64,000 bases of DNA. It comes from Ovis canadensis. Its lineage: Eukaryota; Chordata; Mammalia; Artiodactyla; Bovidae. Of the stretch, positions 34,767-47,184 are shown in pieces. The stretch is taken from NCBI RefSeq assembly GCF_042477335.2, contig NC_091248.1:119930501-119994500 (forward strand), given 5' to 3'. A model generated the notes under the pieces. That model was given only the letters and a program-made list of their open reading frames with translations, made no database searches and was not told where the DNA came from. The position numbers were made by a program, and so were the translations under genes. Each line of letters starts with the position of its first letter. The stretch's first letter is position 1.

Positions 34767-35263
34767 CTGTGGGCATGAGAGCAGAATATCACCATCAGAA
34801 TCTGGGACAAGGCTTCTTTCCAGCGGGGGATGTGCCGGACTCTCAGAGCACCCCTTAGGGGCTGGGAAGCCAGGCATGACATTGATAGGTGCAAGGAGGA
34901 GACCCAGCACCCAGCACCCAGAAGACAGGGAGGAGCTTGTGCTCCTTGGGAACCTCTGAACTGGGTGTGCTGCCTCTCCTCTGCCATCCCTAGCTCTCAG
35001 CCTCAATCCTGTTCCCATCTGTGGCTCTTAAACTCTGTCTGATGAATAAATCCTCTCCTGGACTTTGAGAACCCTTAACCTTGAAATGATCCTTGCTCCC
35101 CAGGCCTTTCATCTGTAGTCTTGGCCATATGGTCAAAGCTCTCAGAAGTCACTGTCTTCAGAAAACTATGCCAGGAGTCCGACAGACGGGACAAGTGTCC
35201 CTGAGGTCCTTGGCTTGGGAGCAGAGCCAACAATCTGTATAGAGAGGACACGCAGAGACTTAC

Positions 35264-35450
35264 CTGATGTCCCCCTGGAAGGCTGGTCTGGTCTGCAGGT
35301 GGGGATCTTTCCCAGTGCCCTTGTGCTTGGTGTGGCGGGTAGAGGCCCTTCCAGTGAGAACAGGCTCCTTGTGTGTGGTCAGTGTCCTTCCTTCCTTACG
35401 TAGTCTCTGTCTCACCAGCATCCCTGAGCAAACACTTCTTCCTGTTCAGT
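35264..35450 (-). other. CLEC5A: Probable CLEC5A non-coding first exon (3' edge mapped)
   Basis: GGACATCAG followed by gtaagt at 35263-35258 on the minus strand is a consensus donor about 500 bp upstream of the ATG exon, which itself begins with a splice acceptor. The 5' edge (transcription start) is a guess. No start codon belongs to this exon. Confidence 0.5.
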
Positions 35451-35501
35451 GTTCTTGGCCAAGGAGCAGGAGGGGCTAGGAGGGGAAGGGAGTAGCCTCT
35501 G

Positions 35502-35511
35502 AAAGAGGAAG
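35502..35511 (+). promoter_or_regulatory. Candidate PU.1 (ETS) site upstream of CLEC5A
   Basis: AAAGAGGAAG matches the core PU.1 consensus and lies about 240 bp upstream of the mapped exon 1 donor. CLEC5A is expressed in myeloid cells and has been described as a PU.1 target (recalled). Functional use here is inference. Confidence 0.35.
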
Positions 35512-36068
35512 GTCTCCGCCAAAGGGGTTCTCATAGAGGGGAATGATTGCAGGATTATTTAGGAAATGGAATATCTTAATACCGACTTGTTCTGTGTGTC
35601 TGAATCTCCTTGAAATAGAGTGGAAAGAAAATGTAGTAAAATGTTAACAGATATGAGTCTGGGTGAAGAGTGTCTGTGAATTATTTATTTGGACTTTCCT
35701 TACAACATGTCTGCAAATCTGAAATTGTCAAAGTAAAAAATTTCAAGAAAAGAAGTTCATCTGAAGTCACTACGTTTAATAAGGAGGTCTTCATATGTCC
35801 CATTGGTTCCATAACTGCAACCTGGCTCTCTGCTCAGTCCCCTTTATCGTGGACTCCTCCTCTCTGGTCCCACCCAACAGCCCATCTCCCTGGCCTCATG
35901 CCTCGAGAAGGTGATGACTATTCAGTATTTCACGAGCATGGTGCTCTGCTGGATACAGGGGGTCTGGTGAGGGTGAATAATACCAAAGTCTTACTATCAA
36001 GGATATATTACATCTGAAGGTTTCCTTTTATTATACTTTTCCTACTGTAAGGGCTATGCGTACTCATT
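35512..36068. other. CLEC5A upstream region, no gene seen
   Basis: The 115-codon open frame at 35670-36017 has no recognisable domain. Part of 35560-35760 may be an old LINE remnant. Confidence 0.5.
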
Positions 36069-36270
36069 GGGGCTTCCCTGATGGCTCAGATGGTAAGGAA
36101 TCTGCCTGCAGTGCAGGCAGGGCTCGATCCCTGGGTTAGGAATATCCCCTGGAGAAGGGAATGGCAACCCACTCCAGTATTCTTACCTGGAGAATTCCAT
36201 GGACAGAGGGGCCTAGTGGGCTACAGTGCATGGGATCATAAAGAGTCGGACACGACTGAGTGACAAACAC
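36069..36270 (+). mobile_element. Bov-tA SINE
   Basis: gcttccctgatggctcagat to cggacacgactgagtgacaa. Confidence 0.9.
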
Positions 36271-36295
36271 ACACTAATTACAAAAAGTGGTTAGA

Positions 36296-36484
36296 GAAGC
36301 TTTCCTGGTGGTCCAGTGGCTAAGACCCTGTGCTCCCAATGCACATGGCCCGGGTTCGATCCCTAGTCAGGGAGCTGGATTCTGCATGCCACAACTAAAG
36401 AACCCCGCCTGCTCCAATGAAGATCAAAGAACTTGCTTGTCCCAACTAAGACCCTGTGCAGCCAAATAAATAAACAAATATTTT
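36296..36484 (+). mobile_element. CHR SINE with perfect target duplication
   Basis: Head tcctggtggtccagtggcta, box gggttcgatccctagtcagg, and tail gccaaataaataaacaaata. The 14-bp repeat aaaaagtggttaga flanks it at 36282-36295 and 36485-36498. Confidence 0.9.
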
Positions 36485-36498
36485 AAAAAGTGGTTAGA

Positions 36499-36913
36499 AA
36501 ATACTGGCAATGAAAGTTGAGAAAATAATGTTCATAAAATTTTACATTTAGCAATAGTTGCTGTTAACATCTCTGGGTGTGTATACTTTATAGATGAGCA
36601 GATAGATAAGAAGATAGATATATCAATACATAGATCCTGGGTTGTTTAGAAAGCTGGGATCATACTGTATATATTATTTGTAATCTAGGCACTATAGGTT
36701 AAACTCACACTGTATAACATGTATCCCTTCAAGTCGAAATATAGATTTTTGATGATATATTATTATTGCATATACACTTATATGATTTATTCAACAATTG
36801 GACCACTGTAATTCTTCTAGCAAAACGTATCTTCTGACTAGTTTCCCTTTCACTGAGATGTTCCACAGACAACCCAGTGTGGACATACTCTCCAGTGTAT
36901 TATTTACCGTCCT
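36499..36913. other. Intergenic, no gene seen
   Basis: AT-rich, with a short imperfect GATA-type run near 36595-36625. No recognisable element. Confidence 0.5.
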
Positions 36914-36923
36914 CTGCTAAAAC

Positions 36924-37116
36924 GGGTCTTCCCTTATGGCTCAGCAGTAAAGAATCCACCCACAATGTGGAAGACCTGGGTTCGAGCCCTGGGCTGGGAA
37001 GATCCCCTGGAGAAGGAAAAGGCTACCCACTCCAGTATTCTGGCCTGGAGAATTCCCTGGACTGTATAGTTCACGGGGTCGCAAACAGTCAGAGACGACT
37101 GAGCGACTGTCACTCA
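36924..37116 (+). mobile_element. Bov-tA SINE with target duplication
   Basis: gtcttcccttatggctcagc to gactgagcgactgtcactca. The flanking repeat ctgctaaaac lies at 36914-36923 and 37117-37126. Confidence 0.92.
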
Positions 37117-37126
37117 CTGCTAAAAC

Positions 37127-37821
37127 ATGTTCATTCTCTTAACTTCTTTATCTCTGGATGGGAAGACCATCTATTCAGTTGCCCATAGCTTTAAATTAGG
37201 GTATCATCCTTGGCTTCTCTCTCTCCCCTCCTTCCCATCCAATCAAACTCTAAGTCACGATGATTCTCTTTCCTTGGAGCTTCTCAACCTGCCTTCTCCT
37301 CCACTTCCTCAATGCTGCCTTGTCCCTGGTCTCCACCTGCTCGCTCCTTGATCTCAGCAATGTCTAAAGAAACCTCTGTGCCATCATCTTGCTTTAGCAA
37401 TTCCCCACTCTTCAGCAATAATGATCTTTCTAAAATGCAGACTTGACCCTATCATTCCTGTGATGAAATATTTTAGTTACTTTCCATTGCTCTTAGGATA
37501 ATCTGAAGAGTTGGAGCCTGGAGGTGAGGAGTGGCTCTTGAATCAGCAGAAGGGAGGATTTGGAGCCCCTGTGGAGAGACGGTCAGGTTCTAGAACAGAG
37601 ATCCCAGGGAGATGTTCACATTTGGCTTTCACGTTGTGTAGTGGCTCATTGAATAAATTAGAAGTTCTGCTGCTGAGGGCAGTTATCCAATTGGGTAGGG
37701 AGGACATGACTTCATTTCTATCAAGCTGTCACAGCATCAGCCAGAAGAAACTGTGTTCAGTGATCAGACTTTCTGCTCAGGTTGTCTGTAGCCTGGCAAA
37801 ACAGAACCAGAGAAAATAAAA
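37127..37821. other. Intergenic, no gene seen
   Basis: 37390-37505 resembles an L2/MIR-type remnant (gacttgaccctatcattcct, ccattgctcttaggata). The rest is unique. The open frame 37511-37819 has no features. Confidence 0.4.
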
Positions 37822-38368
37822 TACTTCCCCTTACTCTTTGGAAGAAAAGTTATGACCAACCTAGATAGCATATTCAAAAGCAGAGACATTACTTTGCCAA
37901 CTAAGGTCCGTCCAGTCAAGGCTATGGTTTTTCCAGTGGTCATGTATGATTGTGAGAGTTGGGCTGTGAAGAAGGATGAGCACTGAAGAATTGATGCTTT
38001 TGAACTGTGGTGTTGGAGAAGACTCTTGAGAGTCCCTTGGACTGCGAGGAGATCCAACCAGTTCATTCTGAAGGAGATCAGCCCTCAGTGTTCTTTGGAA
38101 GGAATGATGCTAAAGCTGAAACTCCAGTACTTTGGCCACCTCATGCAAAGAGTTGACTCACTGGAAAAGACTCTGATGCTAGGAGGGATTGGGGGCAGGA
38201 GGAGAAGGGGACGACCGAGGATGAGATGGCTGGATGGCATCACTGACTCGATGGACACGACTCTGAATGAACTCCGGGAGTTGGTGATGGACAGGGAGGC
38301 CTGGCGTGCTGCAATTCATGGGATCGCAAAGAGTCGGACACGACTGAGCGACTGAACTGAACTGATCT
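37822..38368 (+). mobile_element. BovB LINE 3' fragment
   Basis: Plus-strand BovB from actctttggaagaaaagtta to the gactgaactgaactga tail. Confidence 0.92.
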
Positions 38369-38579
38369 TCCTTCATCAGATCTTATGCTATTTAACACTT
38401 CCAATGTTTATCTAGATCCATTACATATTTGAATGTTGGGGAAAGCTCCCTAACCTCCTACTTCAAAGTTTAATATGTAGGAAAAAAATCAATGGATGTG
38501 TGAGAATATAACAACTCAAAATAAGGTGAGCATTATGAAAAAAAAGATCCAGTGACTGTCTGCAAAATAAAGTCGTTAT

Positions 38580-38708
38580 TGTTGTTGCTGTTCAGTCACT
38601 AAGTCATGTCCAACTCTTTGTGACCCCATGGACTGAAGCACGCCAGGCTTCCCTGTCCTCCACTGTCTCCCACAGTTCACTCAAGTTTATGTCCATTGAG
38701 TCGATGAT
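38580..38708 (-). mobile_element. BovB LINE 3' fragment (diverged)
   Basis: gttgttgctgttcagtcact to gtttatgtccattgagtcga in reverse. Confidence 0.8.
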
Positions 38709-40423
38709 AAGACATAGGAAATGTTGGAAAACGTCTCACTTATGTTTTCATTCAGAGTTTAGAGAACACTGAAAAGAATGTCGCCTAATATAATGAAATT
38801 AATAAACAAATGCCCAAAGAGGTAAATGTGATTAGAGGGGAGAGAAAGAGAGGTGTGTTGTCAGATCTAGCAGATCAGGTACGTATGTTGTGGTTTGCAA
38901 AAGAGAAAACATGAAAGCTGAATAAACAGCAGCAATAATCAAAGAAATTGTGGGAGAAAATATAATCAAAAAAGCTGAAAGTTAGGCAAAATCCGTGAAA
39001 ATAGATTCAAACCTGCATAATTCTGGTGATTTCTTTAAATTAAAAAAAAAATAGGTAACATGTATTCTAGAGGCTTCTAGATAGGACAACTTAATAAAGA
39101 AGTAAAATACTATTTTTCATATTTTTGTTCAAAAATTCTAGGTCCCAGAAGATGATAAATTAATATTTAAGGTTCTGAACATTGTGATTTAGGAACTAAC
39201 AATATGTCAAGGGCCATACAGAATTTAACTCACGATCACTCATGAGTTCCGCCCAGCCCCCACTCTCTCCATACCAGGAGCTCTCAGAGAATTTCTGTGG
39301 TCCCCAGACATGGGCATAATCAATAGGAAGCTTAGTAGGATGGAAGTGTCTACTCTTCTGTATAGTTTGGAAATTCAGCAGCTTTCAGAACTCTGCAGTA
39401 CTATATGCACCAGTGTATACTAGTCCAGCATTGCATTCACTTTTTTTTTTTAAATTAATTTTTACTGGAGTAGAGTTGTTTTACCATGTTGTGTTAATTT
39501 CTACTGTACAGCAAAGTGAACCAGCCATACATACAAGTATATCCCCTACTGAGCATTACAACAACATTCTGAGTTATTCAACCTAAATAACACCTTCTTA
39601 AGAGTTTATCTCAGGGCCCTTTCTCTCAGTTCCTCATTTCTTTTCTGCTCAAACAGAAAAATACTCTCTCATATCCCCTTAAGGAGAGGCTGCAAATTGG
39701 CAGTAGAGATTGCAAACTGGGGGCCCACAGATTGCAGCAATATTTTGTTTGATAAGTAGAAAGAAATTTGAATTAACATTTTGAAGTTTGAGAGATCTCT
39801 ATAGCTACCTAGGTATTGAGAAGATCTGACACTATTGAGATTATGTTCCGTCAGGGCAGCAGTTGGCTTGATCAAGGGTGAGGGCTCACTCCTCTGTTTC
39901 TATCCCCACCTCATTGGAAGGAACCCAGTTACCAGCTATTGTCATGCTCACATTATTTGTTTCCCCCTGGAGTAGAGCAAGTGTTGTTTAAAGTCATGCC
40001 TCTATTGAAAGAGGGAAAACAAAAGGAAGAATGAAGAGTCTACATGCTTTCAGAAAAATGGGAGAGAATATTTTTCATTTTTGCAAAAAAGTAAACAATA
40101 TTTTATGTGTCTTTGCCAAAGAATAAAACGGGAGACAGTTATGAAGCAAATTAAGGGACAACTGCTTCATAGAAAAGACATATGATGAAAACTCAATTAA
40201 CAGGAAGAACTAGAATTCCCACAGTTGATTTCTGAATGCAAACAAAATAGGTTTCCCAAATGCTTTTGTGAAAAAGTGACCATAAAATCCTTTACAGACA
40301 ACAGATTTCTGAAAGATTGTCTATGGAGTGAAGGCGACATTATGTGGCTTACACAGAATCAAACATTCATGAATATATTATAGTCAGGAATACTGTCACT
40401 TAGAATACTGGCTGAGAACTTGC
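38709..40423. other. Intergenic, no gene seen
   Basis: AT-rich unique-looking DNA. An old L1 3' piece lies at about 39439-39545 (agagttgttttaccatgttg, actgtacagcaaagtgaacc). No coding potential. Confidence 0.5.
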
Positions 40424-40712
40424 TGGAAAGTGAAAGTCACTCAGTCATGCTATACAGTCCAGGGAATTCTCCAGGCCAGAATACTGGAGTGGATAGCATT
40501 TCCCTTCTCCAGGGGATCTTCCCAACCCAGGGGTCAAACCCAGGTCTCCCATGTTGTAGGTGAATTCTTTACCAGCTGATCCACAAGGGAAGCCCAAGAA
40601 TACTAGAGTGGGTAGCCTATCCCTTCTCCAGGGGATCTTCCCAACCCAGAAATCAAACCGGGGTCTCCTGCACTGCAGGCAGTTTCTTTACCAACTGAGC
40701 TAGAACTTCCTG
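40424..40712 (-). mobile_element. Bov-tA SINE with an extra head unit
   Basis: A reverse Bov-tA (gaaagtcactcagtcatgct to gatccacaagggaagccc) is followed directly by a second partial copy (gaatactagagtgggtagcc to accaactgagctagaacttc), as in the pair at 20363-20553. Confidence 0.8.
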
Positions 40713-42680
40713 GGGAGGAATTAAATAATCTGTGGTGTGTTATAATTGCAGTGGATGAAGCAAGGGTATAAATAATAATTCCAAGTAGCTAGCTATATTT
40801 ACTTGTGGTATTGATTGAAAACTTCATGCAACCAATGAATTTATTAAAATGGCACTGTTGATGTCTACAACATCAAGAAACGATCTGTGTAATAAGAAAA
40901 TCTTTGACGTTTTTCTGTAGAAAGGTCCAGTTAGTAAGCATGACTAGGGGTATATTCTGTGATGGTATGTGTTAAAGTCAGACTCGTTACTTAATTCCAA
41001 CCGCTGTGGCAACATTTCACAATGGCACGGAACTGAAGCCTACTCACCACATCATTTGTCAGGAAACACACTGTAGTAAAGTATTCATGGATGTGGTCAT
41101 TAAAGCTGTGTGCCAGACACCCTAGAAAGGTCTAGAAATACACAAAACCAGAGTTTTGCATGAGTTCAAGCTATTCATAACACAGTAGTCCATTGTACTC
41201 CATGCATCTACTAAGCACGTTGAAAATTAAACAAAGAAACACATACACTGAGATTTAAAATATACCATATTTCATTGACTCAGAGAAGCACGTTGCTTTC
41301 CACATGACATTTCTGGATTTAAGCTGTATGTAATCAATGATAAGAAAGCATTGCTTAATTGGTAGCTTTGAATTTTTTTTCCTTAGTGGTGTATAAAATA
41401 AGGATGTATCCTAAAACTGATGCCATTTTACACTCTGTGAAATATGATAAGAAAATACCACAAATTTAAGCCATTAAGGTTTTTTTCTTTTTTTAATTAA
41501 ATTTTTATTTTTACTTTATTTTACTTTACAATACTGTATTGGTTTTGCCATACATTGACATGATAGAAAAATCATGACACAATACATCAAAATTGACTCA
41601 AGAGAAGAAAACTTGAAGTGTCTTTGTTAACAGATGGTCTTAAGATTTTGGAAAATTGTAAAGCATAAACCGCAAGAAAATGTTTTTTAAATGTGGCAAT
41701 TTCTGTGTTAAGATTGAAATTGAAATCATTTTTGGGGAACACAATTCCCTCGCTTTAAAAAAACTTTTGAATTGACCAGATACACAGTTGTAAAGGTAAG
41801 ACCTACAAATTTTGTAGTTTTAGCTGGTGCAAACAGTGAGTTAACTGCATTAAGGTATACATTAAGCAACAAATTTCATCATTTTGTTTGGTGATGGATA
41901 TTGTGTGTAATTCTGCCAAAGATAAGTCTCAGAGATCTTTCTCCCTCCTTTTGAGTGGAGCACATCTTTCCTTTACCTATTTTTATAGTGTTGTGGTTTA
42001 TAAACCAGCAGTTTACAAACCCAAAAAACTATAGGTTCTTGACAATGAATATAACATGTGAAGTTAACCAGGTATAAGACAAACATTTACCAGAACTATA
42101 TGAAACTTATTTTTTACTCAGCTGAATACATAACACAAATACATGATACTGGAGATGATATTTTAAATTCATTAAAAAAATACAAGTTGAACATTAAAAT
42201 ATTTAGTTGCTCTATCTTTGGAACTAAAAACATAATACTTTTTCTTTTGTGGATTGCATTTTCAGGTTAACATTGTGCATGGAGATGTCAAGTATAGAAT
42301 TTATCCTTGAATCCTTTTAACTAGGAGTCATATATAACAGCATTCTGCTTCATACATGGAAAATAGTTCTTTGAAAGTATAGATTCTTCTAAATATGAAT
42401 AGAACATTTGTCCAATAATTTTGAAATTGGAGAACATATAATGAAAATTAATTTTTTATAGCCTTAGAAATTTATTTCATCTCATTTGTTTCATTTCTGA
42501 TAAGGACTTTTGGATCAGAAAGTGAAACTAGATTATTTAGTGCTAAATGAGTTTTCCCAAATCAGACTTTCTGTAGGACAGAGTAAATCTAATTACAGTG
42601 TGAATGCCCCAGCAAAGACGTATTCAGAGTACTTAGATGACATGTAACGTTAAGTCTTTGATGCATTCTTTTAAAAACTA
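40713..42680. other. Intergenic, AT-rich, no gene seen
   Basis: A short L1 3' end, reverse, is at about 41480-41560 (ttactttacaatactgtatt, ggttttgccatacattgaca). The remainder is unique; the largest frame (42058-42270) is unsupported. Confidence 0.5.
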
Positions 42681-42760
42681 TTGTGTTGGTCAAAAAGTTC
42701 ATTCAGATTTTTCCATAACCTCTTGCAGGAAAACCCAAATGGATTTTTTGACCAACCCAA
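42681..42760. mobile_element. Tc1/mariner-type MITE with terminal inverted repeats
   Basis: Left end ttgtgttggtcaaaaagttc and right end (reverse complement) ttgggttggtcaaaaaatcc form near-perfect inverted repeats of an 80-bp palindromic element, as in ruminant mariner-derived MITEs. It has no coding capacity. Confidence 0.8.
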
Positions 42761-44069
42761 TGTATCATGTCATATTTCAGATGTACAAAAAAGATAAAGA
42801 ATAATCTAATAAACAGCTATCTCCTAATCCAAGAAATGAAACATTACATTGAATGTTTGAACTCCTTTGTACTATTCACAAATCACGTCCTCTTCTTCCA
42901 TCTATGGGTTATGTACTACTCATTGTATCATAGGTCTTTTAGTGGCAAGTGAAAGAACTTCAAACTAGTTTAGGCAAAAGCGGTATGTATTGGCTCATGA
43001 CGTATGTCAAAGGATCACACAATGAAACCAAAATAAAGCAAAGATATATCTGAACCTCTGGAACATCAAGAATCAGATAAAACTAGGTCTTGCCATATTC
43101 ATCTCTTGTCTCTAATCACTTTCTCTTGTGATAGGAAATATGGCAGGAATCATAGCCATGAGAAGCTGTTGTATTTCATGTCTTACAAGTTAGCAAAATC
43201 CCAAAGGTAGACACTGATGGGTCTATCAGATGATGGAGAACCATCAAATATGGTTAGGGACAGGATCATGGTAAACAGTCTAACTGGAGCGTGAGGAGCA
43301 GTTATTCCAAGACGAAAGTGGTTGTTTTCAGAAGGAAGGTGCTGGGAAGGCACATGGACACACACATATATGCATGCGTGCACACACACACACACACACA
43401 CACACTCAACCCTGGCCTATTCCAACCGTCCTCATTACCTCTTGCCCACTTGCTGCTTCCAGAACTTTATGGCCTCCAACCTTGCCAACATTTTCCATCT
43501 ACCTTTATAACCTCATTTAAAATTTACGTTTTTCCAAACTGGCTTCTCCTTGGATGACCACGTGTTTATTTCTAGTTCAGTCCTCTAAACTGAATTTTAG
43601 TTCTTCATTTCCAAGACTCTGCTGGTATTTCCAAGTACGTGACATGATGTCAATTCAGTTGCAATAAGTTCCAAACCACACTTACCATTGTCCACAAACT
43701 CAATCCAACTTCCTTCCTCAACTTCTTTATTTTTGTTAGTCATTATATCATATTACAACATACTCAGACAATGAAAGCCTCCTTGACGCTTCCTTCTTGG
43801 TCAAACACCATGTGAAGACCCTAGTCGATGATGTTTTTTAAAAGTTCTGTTACCTCTACTTCACCTCTCCATTCCTACCACCCCCATCCTAGTCTAAATC
43901 TTTCACTGCAGTTGGAGTGCAAATGGTCTGAAACCTTCACCTTTCTAATGTTCACCCTTCAACCTTCACCCTCTTAATCAATATTAGAAAATGCTATTAG
44001 ACAAAACTTTATAAAATCATCGTTATGATCATGTCACTTCCCTATTTAAGTTTCCATTATAATCATTAA
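42761..44069. other. Intergenic, no gene seen
   Basis: Unique-looking DNA with a (CA)n run at 43381-43405. 43900-44060 resembles an old L2-type remnant. Confidence 0.5.
43381..43405. repeat. (CA)n microsatellite
   Basis: About 12 uninterrupted CA units, preceded by an imperfect cacatatatgcatgcgtg stretch. Confidence 0.9.
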
Positions 44070-44196
44070 CTGGAGAAGGAAATGGCAACCCACTCCTGTG
44101 TTCTTGCTTGGAGAATTCTGTGGATAGAGGAGCCTGGTGGGCTGCAGTCCATGGGGTCACAAAAAGTCAGACACGACTGAGCAACTAACACATAAC
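44070..44196 (+). mobile_element. BovA SINE monomer
   Basis: ggagaaggaaatggcaaccc to cacgactgagcaactaacac. Confidence 0.85.
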
Positions 44197-44249
44197 CATT
44201 AACAATAACAAACCTCAGCTCTTGAGCTTAGCTCTACAACCTGACCTTG

Positions 44250-44850
44250 ACCTACTTGTATACTAATCATTAGGGAAATGCAAGTCAAAACCAGAATGAG
44301 ATATCACCTCACACATATTAGAATGGCTGTGATTAAAACAGTAAGTGATAACAATATCTAATGAAGATGTGCACTCTGTTGATGGGAGTGCAAATTAGCA
44401 TAGTCGCTATGGAAAACTGGGAAGTTCCTTGAAAAGTTAAAAATAGGACTCTTTCATTGTTGTTGTCATCTAGTCACTTAGTTACGTCCCACTCTTTTGT
44501 GACCCCATCGACTATAGCTCTCCAGGCTCCTCTATCCATGGGACTTTCCAGGCAAGAATACTGGAGTGAGTTGCTATTTCCTTTTCCAAGGGATCTTCCT
44601 GATCCAGAGATAAAGCCCACTTCCCCTGCATTGACTGGTGGATTCTTTACCATTGAGCTACCTGGGAAGCCCCACAGGACTCTCATATGATCCAGCGATC
44701 CTATTTCTGGGTGTATATTGTGAAGGAAATGAAATTAGTATCTCAGAGAGATGTAGGCACTCCTATGTTCATTGCAGCATTATTCACCACAGCCAAAATG
44801 TGGAAACAGCCTAAGTGCTCACTGACAAATGAATGCAGACGGAAGATAGG
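44250..44850 (+). mobile_element. Old L1 ORF2 3' fragment, split by a SINE
   Basis: gggaaatgcaagtcaaaacc, agaatggctgtgattaaaac and, after the SINE, cctatgttcattgcagcatt with agccaaaatgtggaaacagc are successive blocks of the ORF2 end of an old L1. Confidence 0.8.
44453..44675 (-). mobile_element. Bov-tA SINE inserted in old L1
   Basis: Reverse Bov-tA. The target duplication aggactct lies at 44445-44452 and 44676-44683, joining the two L1 halves. Confidence 0.88.
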
Positions 44851-44867
44851 TGTGTGTATACACATAC

Positions 44868-44912
<45 letters not shown>

Positions 44913-44913
44913 A
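44851..44913. repeat. Compound (TG)n(TA)n microsatellite
   Basis: A gtgtgt run of about 14 units (44868-44895) passes into a tatata run (44895-44913). Confidence 0.9.
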
Positions 44914-44995
44914 AATATTCACCTGTGAGAAAGAAGAAAATCTTGCCATCTTGCCATTTGCCATTCATAACAGCATAGATGTACCTGAGGGACAT

Positions 44996-46873
44996 TCAAT
45001 TCAGTTCAGTTCAGTTCCGTTGCTTAGTCATGTCCAACTCTTTGTGATCCCATGGACTGCAGCACGCCAGGCTTCCCTGTCCATCACCAACACCTGGAGT
45101 TTACTCAAACTCACGTCCATTGTGTTGGTGATCCCATCCAACCATCACATCCCCTGTCATCCCCTTCTCCTCCTGTCTTCAATCTTTCCCAGAATTAGGG
45201 TCTTTTCAAAAGAGTTAGTTCTTTGCATCAGGTGGCCAAAATATTGGCGTTTCAGCTTCAGCATCAGTCCTTCCAATGAATATTCAGGACTGATTTCCTT
45301 TAGGATGGACTGGTTGAATCTCCTTGCAGTCCAAGGGACTCTCAAGAGTTTTCTCCAACACCACAGTTCAAAAGCATCAATTCTTCGGCACTCCATTTTC
45401 TTTATAGTCTAACTCTCACATCCACACATTACCACTGGAAAAACCACAGCTTTGACTAGATGGACATTTGTTGGCAAAGTAATGTCTCTGCTTTTTAATA
45501 TGCTGTCTAGATTGGTCATAACTTTTCTTCCAAGGAGCAAGTGTCCTTTAATTTCATAGCTGCAATCACCATCTGCAGATTTTGAAGCCCCCCAAAATAA
45601 AGTCTGTCACTGTTTTCACTGTTTCCCCATCTATTTCCCATGAAGTGATGGGACTAGATGCCATGATCTTAGTTTTCTGAATGTTGAGTTTTAAGCCAAC
45701 TTTTTCACTCTCCTCTTTCACTTTCATCAAGAGGCTTTTTAGTTCCCCTTCACTTTCTGCCATTGGGTGGTGTCATCTGCATATCTGAGGTTATTGACAT
45801 TTCTCCCGGCAATCTTGATTCCAGCTTGTGCTTCATCCATGTTATATTCTGCATATAAGTTAAACAAGCAGGGTGACAATATACAGCCTTGACGTAATCC
45901 TTTCCCAATTTGGAACCAGTCTGTTGTTCCACACCTGGTTCTAACTATTGCTTCCTAACCTGCATACAGATTTCTCAGGAGGCAGGTCAGGTGGTCTGGT
46001 ATTCCCATCTCTTTCAGAATTTTCCACAGTTTGCTGTGATCCAAACAGCCAAAGCCTTTGGCATGATCAATAAAGCAGAAGTAGATGTTTTTCTGGAACT
46101 CTCTTGCTTTTTTGATGATCCAGCAGATGATGGCAACTTGATCTCTGGTTCCTCTGCCTTTTCTAGATCCAGCTTGAATGTCTGGAAGTTCATGGTTCAC
46201 ATACTGTTGAAGCCTAGCTTGTAGAATTTTGAGCATTACTTTGCTATTGTGTGATATGAGTGCAATTGTGTGGTACTTTGAGCATTCTTTGACATTGCCT
46301 TTCTTTGGGATTGGAATGAAAACTGTCCTGTGGCTACTGCTGAGTCTTCCAAATTTGCTTGCATATTGAGTGTAGCACTTTCAGAACATCATCTTTTAGG
46401 GTTTGAAATAGCTCAAATGGAATTCCATCACCTCCACTAGCTTTGCTTGTAGTGATGCTTCCTAAGGCCCACTTGACTTCACATTCCAGGATGTCTGACT
46501 CTAGGTGAGTGATCACACCATCGTGACCATCTGGGTCTTGAAGATCTTTTTTGTATAGTTCTTCGGTATATTCTTGCCACCTCTTCTTAATATCTTCTGC
46601 TTCTGTTAGGTCCATACCATTTCTGTTCTTTATTGTGCCCATCTTTGGTATCTCTAATATTCTTGGAGGGATCTCTAGTCTTTCCCACTCTATTGTTTCC
46701 CTCTATTTCTTTGCATTGATCACCGAGGAAGGCTTTGTTATCTCTCCTTGCTATTTTTTTGAATTCTGCATTCAAATGGGTATATCTTTCCTTTTCTCCT
46801 TGCCTTTAGCTTCTTTTCTTTTCTCAGCTATTTGTAAAGCCTCCTCAGACAACCATTTTCCCTTTTTGCATTT
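44996..46873 (-). mobile_element. BovB LINE, 1.9-kb 5'-truncated copy
   Basis: The longest BovB here. On the minus strand it encodes reverse-transcriptase blocks in order: SKASGGDGIPFELFQ, QAGSRKGRGTRDQVAIICW and CFIDHAKGFGCLDHSKLW, then [18 protein letters not shown], and the [11 protein letters not shown] tail block. The frame is broken in several places. The left edge has the cagttcagttcagtt tail. Confidence 0.93.
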
Positions 46874-47184
46874 GTGAAATAAGCCAGACAGAGAAAAGCA
46901 AATACTAGTTGTCAGGGAAATCCAAATTAAAACCACAGTGCGATACCATTCACCTCCACTAGAATGGCCCAAATTAAAAAAGACTGACAGTACCAAATGT
47001 TTGTGAAAATGTAGAACAAATCTCCTGCACTGTTGATGGGAACCTGAAATACTAGATTCACTCTGGAAAACTCTTCAGCAGTGTCTTATAAAAATAAATG
47101 CACATCCACTTTATGACACAGTAATTCCACTTCTAGGAATTTATCTAAGAGAAATGAAAACTGCTGTCACCAAAAGGTGGATTC
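46874..47184 (+). mobile_element. Old L1 fragments interrupted by the younger L1
   Basis: aataagccagacagagaaaa, then tccaaattaaaaccacagtg and tcctgcactgttgatgggaa, are ORF2-end blocks of old L1. The series is cut at 47185 by the younger L1 and resumes at 49723-50125. Confidence 0.75.
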
